A DNA stretch of 64,000 bases from the NCBI RefSeq assembly GCF_900184995.1, contig NZ_LT860098.1, forward strand, positions 687,001 through 751,000, read 5' to 3'. Source of the DNA: Konateibacter massiliensis. GTDB lineage: Bacteria > Bacillota > Clostridia > Lachnospirales > Lachnospiraceae. Within the stretch, counting starts at the first letter, position 1, and every line of letters begins with the position of its first letter. Shown in pieces: positions 51,000 through 60,207 of this stretch. The position numbers and the translations under genes were made by a program. The notes beneath the pieces are model-generated. The model ran no database searches and was not told the origin of the DNA. It worked only from the letters and a program-made list of their open reading frames with translations.

Positions 51000-52781
51000 T
51001 TATTTCCTCCTCTTCTGCCCTTTTATGTATTCTTTAAAATCCTTGTTGTTTTTCAAATGATTAAATTCTCCGTACTGGTGGCTGAACACGGTATGATAAT
51101 AGCCCTTCTTCTCAATAAGCTCCTCATGTGTTCCCTGTTCCACAATCCTTCCGTTATTCAGTACAAGAATGACGTCTGCATCCTTAATTGAAGAAATTCG
51201 ATGCGCAATGATAAACACGGTCTTTTTATTCTGTAAGCCCGAAAGCTCCTCCTGAATTCTCGTCTCCGTCTCCATATCAACCGCCGATGTCGTATCGTCC
51301 AAAATGATGATGGCAGGATCGGTTAAAAGTGCCCGCGCAAGCGAAATTCTCTGCTTCTGTCCTCCGGAAAGTCCCATTCCCCGCTCTCCTACAATAGTAT
51401 CGTATCCGTCCGGCATTGCTCTGATAAAACCATCTGCATTTGCCACCTTCGCCGCCCATTCTACCTCCTCAAAGGAGCAGTCCGGTCTGCCATAGGCAAT
51501 ATTTCCCTCAATCGTATCGGAAAATAGAAATACGTCTTGCATTGCCATTCCGATATTCTGGCGAAGCGAATACAAATCCATATCTTTTACATTGATGTCG
51601 TCGACATAAATGTTTCCCTGCGTTGCATCATAAAAGCGGCACATAAGATTCATAAGCGTGGACTTTCCTGCTCCGGTCGCTCCGATGATACCTACCGTCT
51701 GTCCGGATTTGATTTCAAAGTCCACGTCATGCAGGATATCCTCGTCATCCGCATAATAGGAAACGTGTTCAAAGCGCACGGTACCCTTTAGCTTCTTCTT
51801 CACAACAGCATTCTTCGGCCTCTGGATATCCGGCTCATGGCTAATTGTGGAAAATATTTTCTCAATGGATGTCATAAATCTCTGAATATCATTAATCAGC
51901 CAGCCCGCAGTACGAAGCGGGGTGGTGAGCATCCACAGATAACCGTTTATCGTTACCATATTTCCAAGTGTCATCTGACCGCGCACTACCATAATTGCGC
52001 CCGGAAGCATTAAAATAAAGGTCAGCACGTTTGACAAAAATTCGAAAACCGGTATGTACTTTGCCCATATATCGGCACCCTCCAACTGTACTTCTCTGAA
52101 ATTATCATTTTCCTTATTAAATTTTTCTATCTCATAGTCTTCTTTTGCAAAAGCTTTTACAACTCTGTTTCCACTTATATTCTCCTGTGCAAACGCATTG
52201 AGGCTTGAAAATGCAAGTCGGTTTTTCACAAAAGCAGGCTTGATTTTTTTCACCTGAAGATAGGTCGTGAGTGCCGTAAATGGCAGAACAACAATCATCA
52301 AGAGCGCCATCTTCACATTAACCGTAAACATCATAATAAGCGCAAAGACAAACACAAAGACAGATTCCATTGTGGCATAGATGACATGCGCAATAAAATG
52401 TCTGATTGCATCCATATCTCCGGTCTGTCTTGACATCAAATCACCGGTTCGGTTCTTATTATAAAAAGTAAAGTCCTGCAAAAGCAGTCTCTTATAAACG
52501 GAATCTCGCAGGCTGTAGAGTGTACCCTGAGACGCCTTTTCCATAGTCATAATCATAACAAAACGAATTATGCTTCGGACAATCGTTGTCGCTACAAGGA
52601 GCAAAATCAGCTGCGGCAGTAAACCTGTCTGTCCTCCCTTTATAACGAGATCTACAATTGACCCTGAAACCTTCGGGCTGATAACCGCCAGCGCTGACGC
52701 AATGGGGATAATTGCCAGTCCGGTCAAAATATATCTGGCGTATTTTCTTAGATGTGTATAAAACCACTTATACGGTGTCAT
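51000..52781 (-). CDS. Heterodimeric ABC exporter, half with degenerate Walker B
   Basis: 593 residues from the ATG at 52781 after AAAGGAAGGG. TM domain then NBD: GIIGATGAGKSTLMNLMCRF, canonical LSGGQKQRISLARALL, but Walker B AIIILDDTTSAVD has Asp instead of catalytic Glu. This is the classic asymmetric exporter: its degenerate site pairs with the partner's LSQGQ, while its LSGGQ pairs with the partner's intact Walker B. First in a two-gene operon, divergent from an AraC regulator 168 bases away. Confidence 0.94.
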   Translation of the reverse strand: MTPYKWFYTHLRKYARYILTGLAIIPIASALAVISPKVSGSIVDLVIKGGQTGLLPQLILLLVATTIVRSIIRFVMIMTMEKASQGTLYSLRDSVYKRLLLQDFTFYNKNRTGDLMSRQTGDMDAIRHFIAHVIYATMESVFVFVFALIMMFTVNVKMALLMIVVLPFTALTTYLQVKKIKPAFVKNRLAFSSLNAFAQENISGNRVVKAFAKEDYEIEKFNKENDNFREVQLEGADIWAKYIPVFEFLSNVLTFILMLPGAIMVVRGQMTLGNMVTINGYLWMLTTPLRTAGWLINDIQRFMTSIEKIFSTISHEPDIQRPKNAVVKKKLKGTVRFEHVSYYADDEDILHDVDFEIKSGQTVGIIGATGAGKSTLMNLMCRFYDATQGNIYVDDINVKDMDLYSLRQNIGMAMQDVFLFSDTIEGNIAYGRPDCSFEEVEWAAKVANADGFIRAMPDGYDTIVGERGMGLSGGQKQRISLARALLTDPAIIILDDTTSAVDMETETRIQEELSGLQNKKTVFIIAHRISSIKDADVILVLNNGRIVEQGTHEELIEKKGYYHTVFSHQYGEFNHLKNNKDFKEYIKGQKRRK

Positions 52782-52949
52782 AACCAAATTCCCTTCCTTT
52801 TATCTTTATCGTTATTGGAGTATATCGAAATTTAGCCCAAAATAAAATGTACTTTTCGACACACATGATGTATATTATTATAAAGAAGCATGATAAAATA
52901 TGAGTATTAAAAAGGTTTTTGGCAATATCTTTAAGCAACGGAGGAACAT

Positions 52950-53810
52950 ATGTGTGACTGCAGATTCGACATTACTTACAATGATTTAAACCCTACGGTA
53001 CTATTTGTAAGCAAGGGAAAAATGACGAAAAATTCCCGTTACCACAATCACGATTTCACGGAAATCACCTTTATTTTGTCCGGCAAGGGTCAATACCTTG
53101 TGGAGGGCATTACCTATGACGTTTCTGCCGGTGATTTATTAATCTGTAATTCCGGTGTAAACCATAATAATATAGTATTGAATGAAAAGGAGCCGACCAC
53201 AGAATTTTTCGTGGGCTTTACGAATTTCCATTTTAAAAATATGCCGTGTAATATCATTACTTTAAAAAACGGAGATTATTTGATGCGAACAAACAGCAAG
53301 CTCAGACAAGAGCTTATCAAGTGCTGTTATGCGATGCTTGCCGAGAACGAGACAAACCAAGCCGGAAAATATTTTATGATAAAGGCAAATTTAATTCAGT
53401 TTCTCCTTCTCATCATTCGCCAGAATGTGGAACCTAGCCATCCGCAGGAGAGCTATCATTTTGACAGCCACCACAAAAATGATGTGGTAAATCAGATTAT
53501 TTCTTATCTGGACACTCATTATAATGAGAAAATTTCGCTGGATAATATTGCACAGAATATGTATTTAAGCTCCGTTTATATCTCCAAAATTTTCAAGGAT
53601 GAGACGGGTGAGTCACCGATTAACTATTTAATTAAAATAAGGCTTGAGAAGGCAAAGGAGATGCTTGTTTCGCTTCACTCGGACAGTATCAAGGAGATTG
53701 CCAATCTGGTCGGCTATGATGATGTATATCATTTTAGCAAGCTGTTTAAGAAATATTATGGGATTTCACCGCTGCATTACAGAAAGAGCATGGTAGAGAG
53801 AGTGGGCTAA
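52950..53810 (+). CDS. AraC-family transcriptional regulator with N-terminal cupin
   Basis: 286 residues. Cupin-type arabinose-binding domain (about 20-120: HNHDFTEITFILSGKGQYLVEGITYDVSAGDLLI) and two C-terminal HTH units (about 190-285: ISLDNIAQNMYLSSVYISKIFKDETGESPINYL, IKEIANLVGYDDVYHFSKLFKKYYGISP). SD GGAGGAAC. It is divergent from the ABC exporter pair and may control it in response to a small ligand. Confidence 0.93.
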   Translation: MCDCRFDITYNDLNPTVLFVSKGKMTKNSRYHNHDFTEITFILSGKGQYLVEGITYDVSAGDLLICNSGVNHNNIVLNEKEPTTEFFVGFTNFHFKNMPCNIITLKNGDYLMRTNSKLRQELIKCCYAMLAENETNQAGKYFMIKANLIQFLLLIIRQNVEPSHPQESYHFDSHHKNDVVNQIISYLDTHYNEKISLDNIAQNMYLSSVYISKIFKDETGESPINYLIKIRLEKAKEMLVSLHSDSIKEIANLVGYDDVYHFSKLFKKYYGISPLHYRKSMVERVG

Positions 53811-53837
53811 ATAATTTTGATTTTTACGATAAACAGT

Positions 53838-53866
53838 TTGTGAAACCTATTTATAAGTGTTATAAT
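53838..53866 (+). promoter_or_regulatory. Promoter of the 88-residue protein / GGDEF unit
   Basis: TTGTGA (53838-53843) and TATAAT (53861-53866) with a 17-base spacer. Confidence 0.7.
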
Positions 53867-53932
53867 AATATTTGTATGGTACAATTTTCCTACTTCCATA
53901 TTTTAGTTATTTAAAGAAAGGATTTTTAACCT

Positions 53933-54199
53933 ATGTTCCGTTTGTGGGCTAAAATATATACAAGCAATCGCCTTATTAAGGATATAACAATCGAAGATGA
54001 TTCCGCAGATACCAGAACTCACAAGGTTTTTCATGCATTGGAACAGATTTGCTATGCGTTTGACCTTAGTAAACCGATTTGGCTTGAATCAAATATCAAG
54101 GAATTTAAGCATCACAGTAAGGCTCGCTTTACAAAGGATTCTTTTGTTGACGAAATTGATTTTGATTTTTTGGAAATTCACGTGATTGAAGAAGACTAA
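53933..54199 (+). CDS. Conserved small acidic hypothetical protein
   Basis: 88 residues, soluble, ending in an acidic FVDEIDFDFLEIHVIEED. FRLWAKIYTSNRLIKDITIEDDS and KVFHALEQICYAFDLSKPIWLESNIKEFKHHSKARFTKDSF look like a compact alpha/beta domain. I do not recognise a named family but the pattern seems conserved in related clostridia. AAAGGA precedes the ATG. It may be cotranscribed with the GGDEF gene 40 bases downstream. Confidence 0.75.
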   Translation: MFRLWAKIYTSNRLIKDITIEDDSADTRTHKVFHALEQICYAFDLSKPIWLESNIKEFKHHSKARFTKDSFVDEIDFDFLEIHVIEED

Positions 54200-54239
54200 C
54201 TTATTAATCATTTGTTTTTAATTACAGGGGTGGGTATAA

Positions 54240-56018
54240 ATGCAGGATATTTCTTTTCATTCTATTTCCGATTCCAGAATTCCGATTGCAATTACAGATT
54301 TGAAGCTGACACTGCAATACGGAAATAAGTCTTTGTACACGTTAATCGGAAATGATCTGTTTTTTTCCATTTATAAGGTAGTACTTCCCAAAGACCGTGC
54401 TCGTCTGACAGAGTGTATTAAGTCCATTGAGAAAAGAAAAAGCGTCACTGATGTTTTTTCAATTTTATACAGCGATAATGAATATCATCATATGCTTCTC
54501 AATTTTAATTACATCGAGGCGAACAGGCTGATAAGAATTGAATTTCAGTATTTATCCGATATTATAAATGAGCATGCCCGCCTTGAGCACGAGCTTATAA
54601 AATATCAATCCCTATTTACGCTTGCGGGGGACAATATTTTTGAATACGACCCGGAAACCGATAAATTCAAGTTTTACTGGGTCAATGATAAGCAGAATGT
54701 CATGTATTTTAACGGCCTCTTTTCCACATGGAAGGAGGATGTCCAACATCATGATTATATTTCCTGTGTGGATTGGTCTGTCTTTTTTGATATGTGTGAG
54801 TCCATCCAAAATTGCATCAAAAGTTTTGAATACCAGCTTACCTCCAGTATTTTATCCGATGGTGAGATTTTTGAGACGACCAAGGTGAAGGGTCTTACAA
54901 TCAAAAACCATCAGCATAAAAAAATAGTGGTTGGGGTCTGGTTTTCTTTTAATGCGATTCATGAGCTCAAAGAAAATCACTTTATGGACACCCTGCACAA
55001 AGACGAACTAACCGGGCTTTTAAATAAAAGAGAAATCACAAAATATGCCGAGAAAACCTTGCGCCATTCTCCTGAAAACAACGTCTATTTGTTTATTATG
55101 GACCTCGATAATTTCAAGCAGTGCAACGATACGTTCGGGCATATGTTCGGCGATGAAATCCTAAAGGATGTTGCCGCAATTTTGAAAAATACGATACAGC
55201 AGCATGGTGTAGCCGGACGCATCGGCGGTGATGAGTTTTTGGTTATTTTGGAAAATATAGATTCTGAGGCTCTCCTTCGAAATATGCTCCGCTCTATCCG
55301 TGCCAATATTCAGTGGCTTTATCGCGAAAAGCTCTCTGCCTTTCAGCTTGGCTGTTCGATGGGCGTTACCTGCTATCCCAGAGACGGCGAAAGCTATGAC
55401 ACGCTGTTTAAGGTTGCCGATTATTCGCTGTATATTGCTAAAAACAAAGGGAAAAACCGTTATATTATATATGATCACCAGCTTCACGGTCCGGTTTCCT
55501 GCAATTGTGCCGATAATTCCATCCTCACACAGATAGCTCCTAAAACAGCAACAGCAACCTTGGCTGACGTAAAAAAGCAAACCTCCCTGCTTTACTCTGA
55601 AGGAAAATATGCGTTAGCTGATATGCTTAAAACTTTAAAAGAGTTTTATGATTTACATAATATATCCATTTATGTTTCAGGTGAGCTCCATGAAAATTTA
55701 AGCTTTGATGATGAAAATGTGCTCGTTTCTCTTCCGGCACTTTTTCAAGATGACTATCTGGCACAGTTTGAAGAGGAGGAGGATTCCTATTGCGCCGCAA
55801 ACATCCGTAATTTTGAGTTTATATATGGTGAAATTTATAATTATTTCGCAAGTATTTCCTCCACCTCCTACTATCAGTGTCTGTTGTTGGATTCAGAGGA
55901 CAATATGCAGGGAATTATCAGCTACGAACGTTCCACCATTCACTGCTCGTGGCCTAATGATACAAGACAGATGCTTTCTTTGATTAGCCGGATTATCGGG
56001 AATGTTTTATTTGGATGA
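54240..56018 (+). CDS. PAS-like plus GGDEF diguanylate cyclase
   Basis: 592 residues, soluble. An N-terminal PAS-like region (about 1-120) and a second sensor segment (about 120-245) precede GGDEF (about 255-415), with LTGLLNKREITKYAEK, FIMDLDNFKQCNDTFGH and an intact RIGGDEFLVIL (GGDEF at 329-333). The product-inhibition I-site RxxD is replaced by Q..G (QQHGVAG), so feedback by c-di-GMP is unlikely. A C-terminal 160-residue domain is unassigned, possibly GAF-like. It makes c-di-GMP from GTP and could oppose the HD-GYP protein. Confidence 0.9.
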   Translation: MQDISFHSISDSRIPIAITDLKLTLQYGNKSLYTLIGNDLFFSIYKVVLPKDRARLTECIKSIEKRKSVTDVFSILYSDNEYHHMLLNFNYIEANRLIRIEFQYLSDIINEHARLEHELIKYQSLFTLAGDNIFEYDPETDKFKFYWVNDKQNVMYFNGLFSTWKEDVQHHDYISCVDWSVFFDMCESIQNCIKSFEYQLTSSILSDGEIFETTKVKGLTIKNHQHKKIVVGVWFSFNAIHELKENHFMDTLHKDELTGLLNKREITKYAEKTLRHSPENNVYLFIMDLDNFKQCNDTFGHMFGDEILKDVAAILKNTIQQHGVAGRIGGDEFLVILENIDSEALLRNMLRSIRANIQWLYREKLSAFQLGCSMGVTCYPRDGESYDTLFKVADYSLYIAKNKGKNRYIIYDHQLHGPVSCNCADNSILTQIAPKTATATLADVKKQTSLLYSEGKYALADMLKTLKEFYDLHNISIYVSGELHENLSFDDENVLVSLPALFQDDYLAQFEEEEDSYCAANIRNFEFIYGEIYNYFASISSTSYYQCLLLDSEDNMQGIISYERSTIHCSWPNDTRQMLSLISRIIGNVLFG

Positions 56019-56042
56019 TTTTAAAAAGATGGGGGTATGGTG

Positions 56043-56570
56043 ATGAGTCAGCGTAAATTAGTATTGTATATCGCTTCAAGCTTAGATGGATATATTGCCA
56101 CAGATGAGCACAACTTGGACTGGCTATTCGCCGTCGAAGGTGAGGGCGATAACGGCTATACAACGTTTTATGAGACAATAGATACGATTCTAATCGGAAG
56201 AGTAACTTATGATTGGATTATTGACCATGAAAAAGGTAATTTTCCATACAAAGGCAAGGAATGCTATGTTTTTTCCAGAACTAAGAAGGATGATAACGAA
56301 CATGTAAATTTTATCTGCGAAGATATCATTCAGTTCTCAAAAGATTTAAAAAATAAAAAAGGTAAAAACATTTGGCTTGTCGGCGGAGGAGACTTGCTTA
56401 ACACTTTTATCGAAGAAAAGTTAGTAGACGAACTTATTGTCACTGTTTCTCCGATTTTACTTGGTAAGGGAATTCCTCTATTCCGAAACAATAGTTTTCA
56501 AACGCCCTTATCATTGAAAAGTATCAACCGCTTTAATCAATTCGTTGAACTTCATTACGAAGTTGTATGA
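56043..56570 (+). CDS. RibD C-terminal / dihydrofolate-reductase-fold protein
   Basis: 175 residues from the ATG at 56043, seven bases after GGGGG; an in-frame ATG at 56037 is possible. KLVLYIASSLDGYIATDEHNLDWLF at the N-terminus, TILIGRVTYDWI, CYVFSRTKK and NIWLVGGGDLLNTFIEEKLVDELIVTVSPILLGKGIPLF are family blocks. It binds NADPH and is not a true DHFR. Substrate unknown. Confidence 0.92.
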   Translation: MSQRKLVLYIASSLDGYIATDEHNLDWLFAVEGEGDNGYTTFYETIDTILIGRVTYDWIIDHEKGNFPYKGKECYVFSRTKKDDNEHVNFICEDIIQFSKDLKNKKGKNIWLVGGGDLLNTFIEEKLVDELIVTVSPILLGKGIPLFRNNSFQTPLSLKSINRFNQFVELHYEVV

Positions 56571-56572
56571 TA

Positions 56573-56613
56573 ATGAATATTAACAAATTGCAACGCAATT
56601 TCCTATGATATTA
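56573..56613 (+). repeat. Stem remnant of the dispersed repeat
   Basis: AATATTAACAAATTGC and GCAATTTCCTATGATATT resemble the terminal palindrome of copy 1 without the GC-rich core. Likely a decayed fragment. Confidence 0.5.
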
Positions 56614-56615
56614 AA

Positions 56616-56648
56616 AACAGGAAAGCATAATCTCTACGCTTTCCTGTC
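56616..56648. terminator. Bidirectional terminator, RibD-C protein / pgi
   Basis: ACAGGAAAGC (56617-56626) and GCTTTCCTGT (56638-56647) form a 10-bp stem with A/T tails on both sides between convergent genes. Confidence 0.85.
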
Positions 56649-56654
56649 TTATTT

Positions 56655-58004
56655 TTACAATCTCTTTAATAATTCTTCTCTTTCTTTTTCAAATCCCGGC
56701 TTGCCAAGCAATGCAAACATGTTTTTCTTGTAGCTTTCAACACCCGGTTGATCGAACGGATTTACTCCTAACAGATAACCGCTGATACCGCATGCAAATT
56801 CAAAGAAGTAGAACAGCTCACCTAAATAGAATTCGTTCTGCTCCGGAATTTGAACCAAAAGGTTTGGAACATTACCGTCTGTATGAGCTAAAATCGTACC
56901 ATTCATTGCACTTTTATTTACAAAATCCACGCTCTTTCCTGCTAGGTAGTTCAATCCATCCAAATCAACCGGCTCCTCCTCCAATAGGATTTCGCACTGT
57001 GATTTCTCTACATTAAGTACCGTCTCAAACATGATTCTGGCGCCGTCCTGAATAAACTGTCCCATTGAGTGTAAATCTGTTGTCAAATCAACCGCCGCTG
57101 GAAGAATACCCTTCTGGTCCTTTCCTTCGCTCTCGCCATATAACTGCTTCCACCATTCGGATACATAGTGTAAGCTTGGCTCATAATTGGCAACAAACTC
57201 AACCTGTTTTCCTTTTCTTAGCAGGATATTTCGAACTGCCGCATATTTTAAGGAATCGTTATCCTCAAATTTATTTTCTAATGCTCTCTTTCTTCCGCTT
57301 GCCGCGCCTTCCATCAGTTTTGTGATATCCGCTCCGCTTACTGCAATTGGAAGCAAGCCTACTGCTGTCAGAACAGAAAATCTTCCGCCTACATCATCCG
57401 GCACTACAAAGCTCTCATAGCCTTCTTCTGTGGCAAGCATCTTTAATGCTCCCTTTGATTTATCGGTTGTCGCATAGATTCTCTTGGCAGCCTCTGCTTT
57501 TCCATATTTTTCTTCCAATAATTTTTTAAATACACGGAAAGCAATTGCAGGCTCTGTGGTCGTACCTGATTTGGAAATGATGTTCACAGAGAAATCCTTT
57601 CCTTCCAGTACATCCATCAAATGCTTTATATATGTACTGCTTATGCTGTTTCCAACGTAATATATTTCAGGAGTTTTTCTGGTTTCCTTAGAAACAGAAT
57701 TGTAAAAGTTATGTCTTAAAAACTCAATTGCAGCTCTCGCTCCTAAATAAGAGCCACCGATACCGATTACTAAGAGAACATCTGAGTCTCCTTGAATTTT
57801 CTGTGCAGCCTTTTTAATATTTTCAAACTCTTCCTTGTCATAGTCAACCGGAAGGTCAATCCATCCTAAAAAGTCATTTCCGGCACCGCTTCTTGATACC
57901 AGCTTTTTCTTTGCGCCTTCTACAAGGTCGCCCATCATACTGATTTCTGTTTCATTTACGAACGATAAAGCTTTTGAATAATCAAATGTAACTTTATTTC
58001 CCAT
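56655..58004 (-). CDS. pgi: Glucose-6-phosphate isomerase
   Basis: 449 residues, the Gram-positive length. [35 protein letters not shown] (phosphosugar SIS motif), [19 protein letters not shown], the catalytic-Glu segment [13 protein letters not shown] and [11 protein letters not shown] are all present. It interconverts glucose-6-P and fructose-6-P. Monocistronic; GGAGTGTG precedes the start. Confidence 0.97.
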   Translation of the reverse strand: MGNKVTFDYSKALSFVNETEISMMGDLVEGAKKKLVSRSGAGNDFLGWIDLPVDYDKEEFENIKKAAQKIQGDSDVLLVIGIGGSYLGARAAIEFLRHNFYNSVSKETRKTPEIYYVGNSISSTYIKHLMDVLEGKDFSVNIISKSGTTTEPAIAFRVFKKLLEEKYGKAEAAKRIYATTDKSKGALKMLATEEGYESFVVPDDVGGRFSVLTAVGLLPIAVSGADITKLMEGAASGRKRALENKFEDNDSLKYAAVRNILLRKGKQVEFVANYEPSLHYVSEWWKQLYGESEGKDQKGILPAAVDLTTDLHSMGQFIQDGARIMFETVLNVEKSQCEILLEEEPVDLDGLNYLAGKSVDFVNKSAMNGTILAHTDGNVPNLLVQIPEQNEFYLGELFYFFEFACGISGYLLGVNPFDQPGVESYKKNMFALLGKPGFEKEREELLKRL

Positions 58005-58082
58005 TTGTACACACTCCTTTATATCACAGGTTTATTGTTATTATTTTATCAGTCTATATTGTAGCAAAGTAGCTCTATGAAA

Positions 58083-58802
58083 TCAAGATAAAAATTGAGT
58101 CAGTACATCCTCGATAATCGCCTGTGCATTGCTGTCCAACGAAGTTTCCGTATCCGGCTTTTTATTTTTATCCTTTTTGTGATAGTGCAAGAGAACCTCT
58201 TTATTTTCTCTCTTCACCTCACTGATTGCCGGGATTTCCTCGAGCATTTCCCGCTCCTCCTCCGTTATGGCACCTACATTTACAACCTCATGCGTCAGGT
58301 GATTTTGAAGCGAGTTTTCAAAAAAATCAACAAGATTTGTGTAAACTACATTTCTCTTATAATCCGTATCTAGGATGACATCTACAAGCTTTAGAATAAG
58401 AATGGAGCCTATTCCGTATATTTCATAGAGTGCTCCCATTTTCACACTATAATTCGCTAAATAGCAGATACAACCGCTTGCTATCCCAGCCGTGCCGCAA
58501 AGCCACGCCGCTACAATCGGAATACGGTTGTAATGGTACATACTTATTTTCCCTACCTTGTGTTTATACATATATTTATTTACAAAAATATGTACGTTGT
58601 TCACGCCCAAGTTTAATTTATGGCAGTTCTCAAATTTCAGCTTCATCTGTTTAATCAACTTGTTTTTTGATGCAGGAACATTTTCTGACTCCTCCATCAG
58701 CCTAATATAAATAAGTGTCTGTACCACCTTGACAGCCACCGCAAATACGGTCGCAATAATAATTGCATATCGAATGATTTCCCCTTTTAATAATTCTTCC
58801 AA
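58083..58802 (-). CDS. Three-TM membrane protein of unknown function
   Basis: 239 residues, not recognised. TM1 about 10-32 (IIRYAIIIATVFAVAVKVVQ), cytoplasmic basic stretch (KNKLIKQMKLKFENCHKLNLG), TM2 about 90-115 (IPIVAAWLCGTAGIASGCICYL), TM3 about 120-145, then a charged C-terminal half with EEEREMLEEIPAISEVKREN. It looks soluble in its last 90 residues and may sense or assemble with a partner. No operon partner adjoins it closely. Confidence 0.7.
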   Translation of the reverse strand: MEELLKGEIIRYAIIIATVFAVAVKVVQTLIYIRLMEESENVPASKNKLIKQMKLKFENCHKLNLGVNNVHIFVNKYMYKHKVGKISMYHYNRIPIVAAWLCGTAGIASGCICYLANYSVKMGALYEIYGIGSILILKLVDVILDTDYKRNVVYTNLVDFFENSLQNHLTHEVVNVGAITEEEREMLEEIPAISEVKRENKEVLLHYHKKDKNKKPDTETSLDSNAQAIIEDVLTQFLS

Positions 58803-58916
58803 AATAACTACCCCTTTCTCTTTCCATTCTCAAAATGTCCTTATGGCTTTCCCTCATAAACGATTATAGCTTATGCGGGATGGAAAAAAAAGATGGGACA
58901 AGGGAAAATCGTTTTA

Positions 58917-58945
58917 CAAAAAGCCTTTATTTACAAGGGTTTTTG
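58917..58945 (-). terminator. Weak terminator downstream of mtnN
   Basis: AAAAAGCCTT and AAGGGTTTTT pair imperfectly just past the mtnN stop, followed by A/T-rich sequence. Confidence 0.45.
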
Positions 58946-58951
58946 ACATTT

Positions 58952-59650
58952 TTACAACTCTTTAAGCATATTCTCCACTAAAATGACGGAATGCTCAATT
59001 GCTTTTTTCTCAAAAGTCGGATAGTCTACCGTTGCGCTGTCATCTGCCTTATCAGAAATGGCGCGCAAAATTACAAATGGAATCTGATTCAGATAAGCGG
59101 TCTGCGCAATAGCAGCTCCCTCCATCTCCGTACAATAGCCATGGAAATTGTTCTCAATTCTATCCTTTACACCTTTATCCGAGATAAACTGATCGCCCGT
59201 CACAACGCGCCCGATATGGGCGGTGATATCCGGTATCTCTCTCTCACAAACCTTTTTTGCCAAATCAATCAGCTCTTTATCAGCAATAAACGTTGACGTC
59301 TCCATTCTCGGTATCACACCAAGCTCATATCCAAAGCCCGTCGCATCTACATCATGCTGCATCGCATCGCTTGATATTACAATATCTCCAATATCAATCT
59401 TGTTTTGCAGAGAGCCTGCAATTCCGGTGTTAATCACACGGCAAATTCCAAAATCATCTACCAATATCTGCGTGCACACCGCCGCGTTCACCTTGCTGAT
59501 GCCGCTTCTTACAATCACAACCTCCTTACCATTCAGCGTTCCTTTGTAAAATTCCATTGACGCCTTTTTTACAATCTCGGTCACCTGCATCTTATCCTTT
59601 AAAATATTTACTTCTTCTTCCATCGCTCCGATGATACCTGTTACGCTCAT
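58952..59650 (-). CDS. mtnN: 5'-methylthioadenosine/S-adenosylhomocysteine nucleosidase
   Basis: 232 residues. TGIIGAMEEEVNIL at the start (active-site Glu), VIVRSGISKVNAAVCTQILVDDF, NTGIAGSLQNKIDIGD, and the catalytic loop CTEMEGAAIAQTAYLNQIPFVILRAISDKADD with Glu and Asp of the purine-nucleosidase family. It cleaves SAH and MTA to adenine plus ribose derivative, recycling the by-products of SAM metabolism that metK starts. SD GGAG. Confidence 0.97.
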   Translation of the reverse strand: MSVTGIIGAMEEEVNILKDKMQVTEIVKKASMEFYKGTLNGKEVVIVRSGISKVNAAVCTQILVDDFGICRVINTGIAGSLQNKIDIGDIVISSDAMQHDVDATGFGYELGVIPRMETSTFIADKELIDLAKKVCEREIPDITAHIGRVVTGDQFISDKGVKDRIENNFHGYCTEMEGAAIAQTAYLNQIPFVILRAISDKADDSATVDYPTFEKKAIEHSVILVENMLKEL

Positions 59651-59783
59651 TTTAATCTCCTTATTTCTATGTTTAAGTTTTGTATACTATGTTCGTTTGT
59701 CCATGCCATAGCTTCATTATAGCAAATTTTTTTTTATTAACCTAGTATATTTCAATATTTTTTGCTATACTTGAAATGAAATG

Positions 59784-59923
59784 GTTACTGTTTACTGGGC
59801 AATATCCCGCGAAGTCAAAATTATGTGTTTACACAATTTTGCGAGGGCTACAAGCGCCAAATCACGTTTTTGGTGATTTGTGTGTATCATATTGCTGTGA
59901 ACACCGCAAGTGTGAACAGTAAC
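59784..59923. repeat. Nested-hairpin intergenic block
   Basis: Outer arms GTTACTGTT (59784-59792) and AACAGTAAC (59915-59923) enclose GCAATAT / ATATTGC (59799-59805 and 59889-59895), which enclose two perfect or nearly perfect inner hairpins, AAAATT..AATTTT (59817-59840) and CAAATCAC/GTGATTTG (59858-59880). A whole-block cruciform or RNA of about 140 bases. It ends about 25 bases before the TSCPD gene. Family relation to copies 1-5 is not visible. Confidence 0.6.
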
Positions 59924-59949
59924 ATGAAATGTAGATAGGAGGTCTTGAA

Positions 59950-60189
59950 ATGAACTACAAGACAAAAGGAGTCTGTTCACAAGAAATTAACTTTGAAATA
60001 GAAGATTCTATTATAAAATCAGTGGAATTTGTAGGCGGCTGTGCCGGAAATACCCAAGGCGTTGCTCGCTTGATAGAAGGCATGGATATAAACGATGCAA
60101 TCCATCGTTTAGAAGGCATCAGATGCGGTTTCCGTCCTACTTCATGCCCTGACCAGCTCGCGATAGCACTTCGTCAGGCATTACAATAA
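59950..60189 (+). CDS. TSCPD domain protein (TIGR03905 type)
   Basis: 79 residues. KTKGVCSQEINFEIEDSIIKSVEFVGGCAGNTQGVARL and the C-terminal PTSCPDQLAIALRQAL name-giving motif, with conserved Cys in VCSQ, GGCAG, IRCG and TSCPD that could bind a metal. The family is related to a C-terminal domain of ribonucleotide reductases but free-standing function is unknown. AGGAGG precedes the ATG. It lies 18 bases before murG and is likely cotranscribed. Confidence 0.92.
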   Translation: MNYKTKGVCSQEINFEIEDSIIKSVEFVGGCAGNTQGVARLIEGMDINDAIHRLEGIRCGFRPTSCPDQLAIALRQALQ

Positions 60190-60207
60190 TCTGGAGGCTG
60201 TTTTTTT

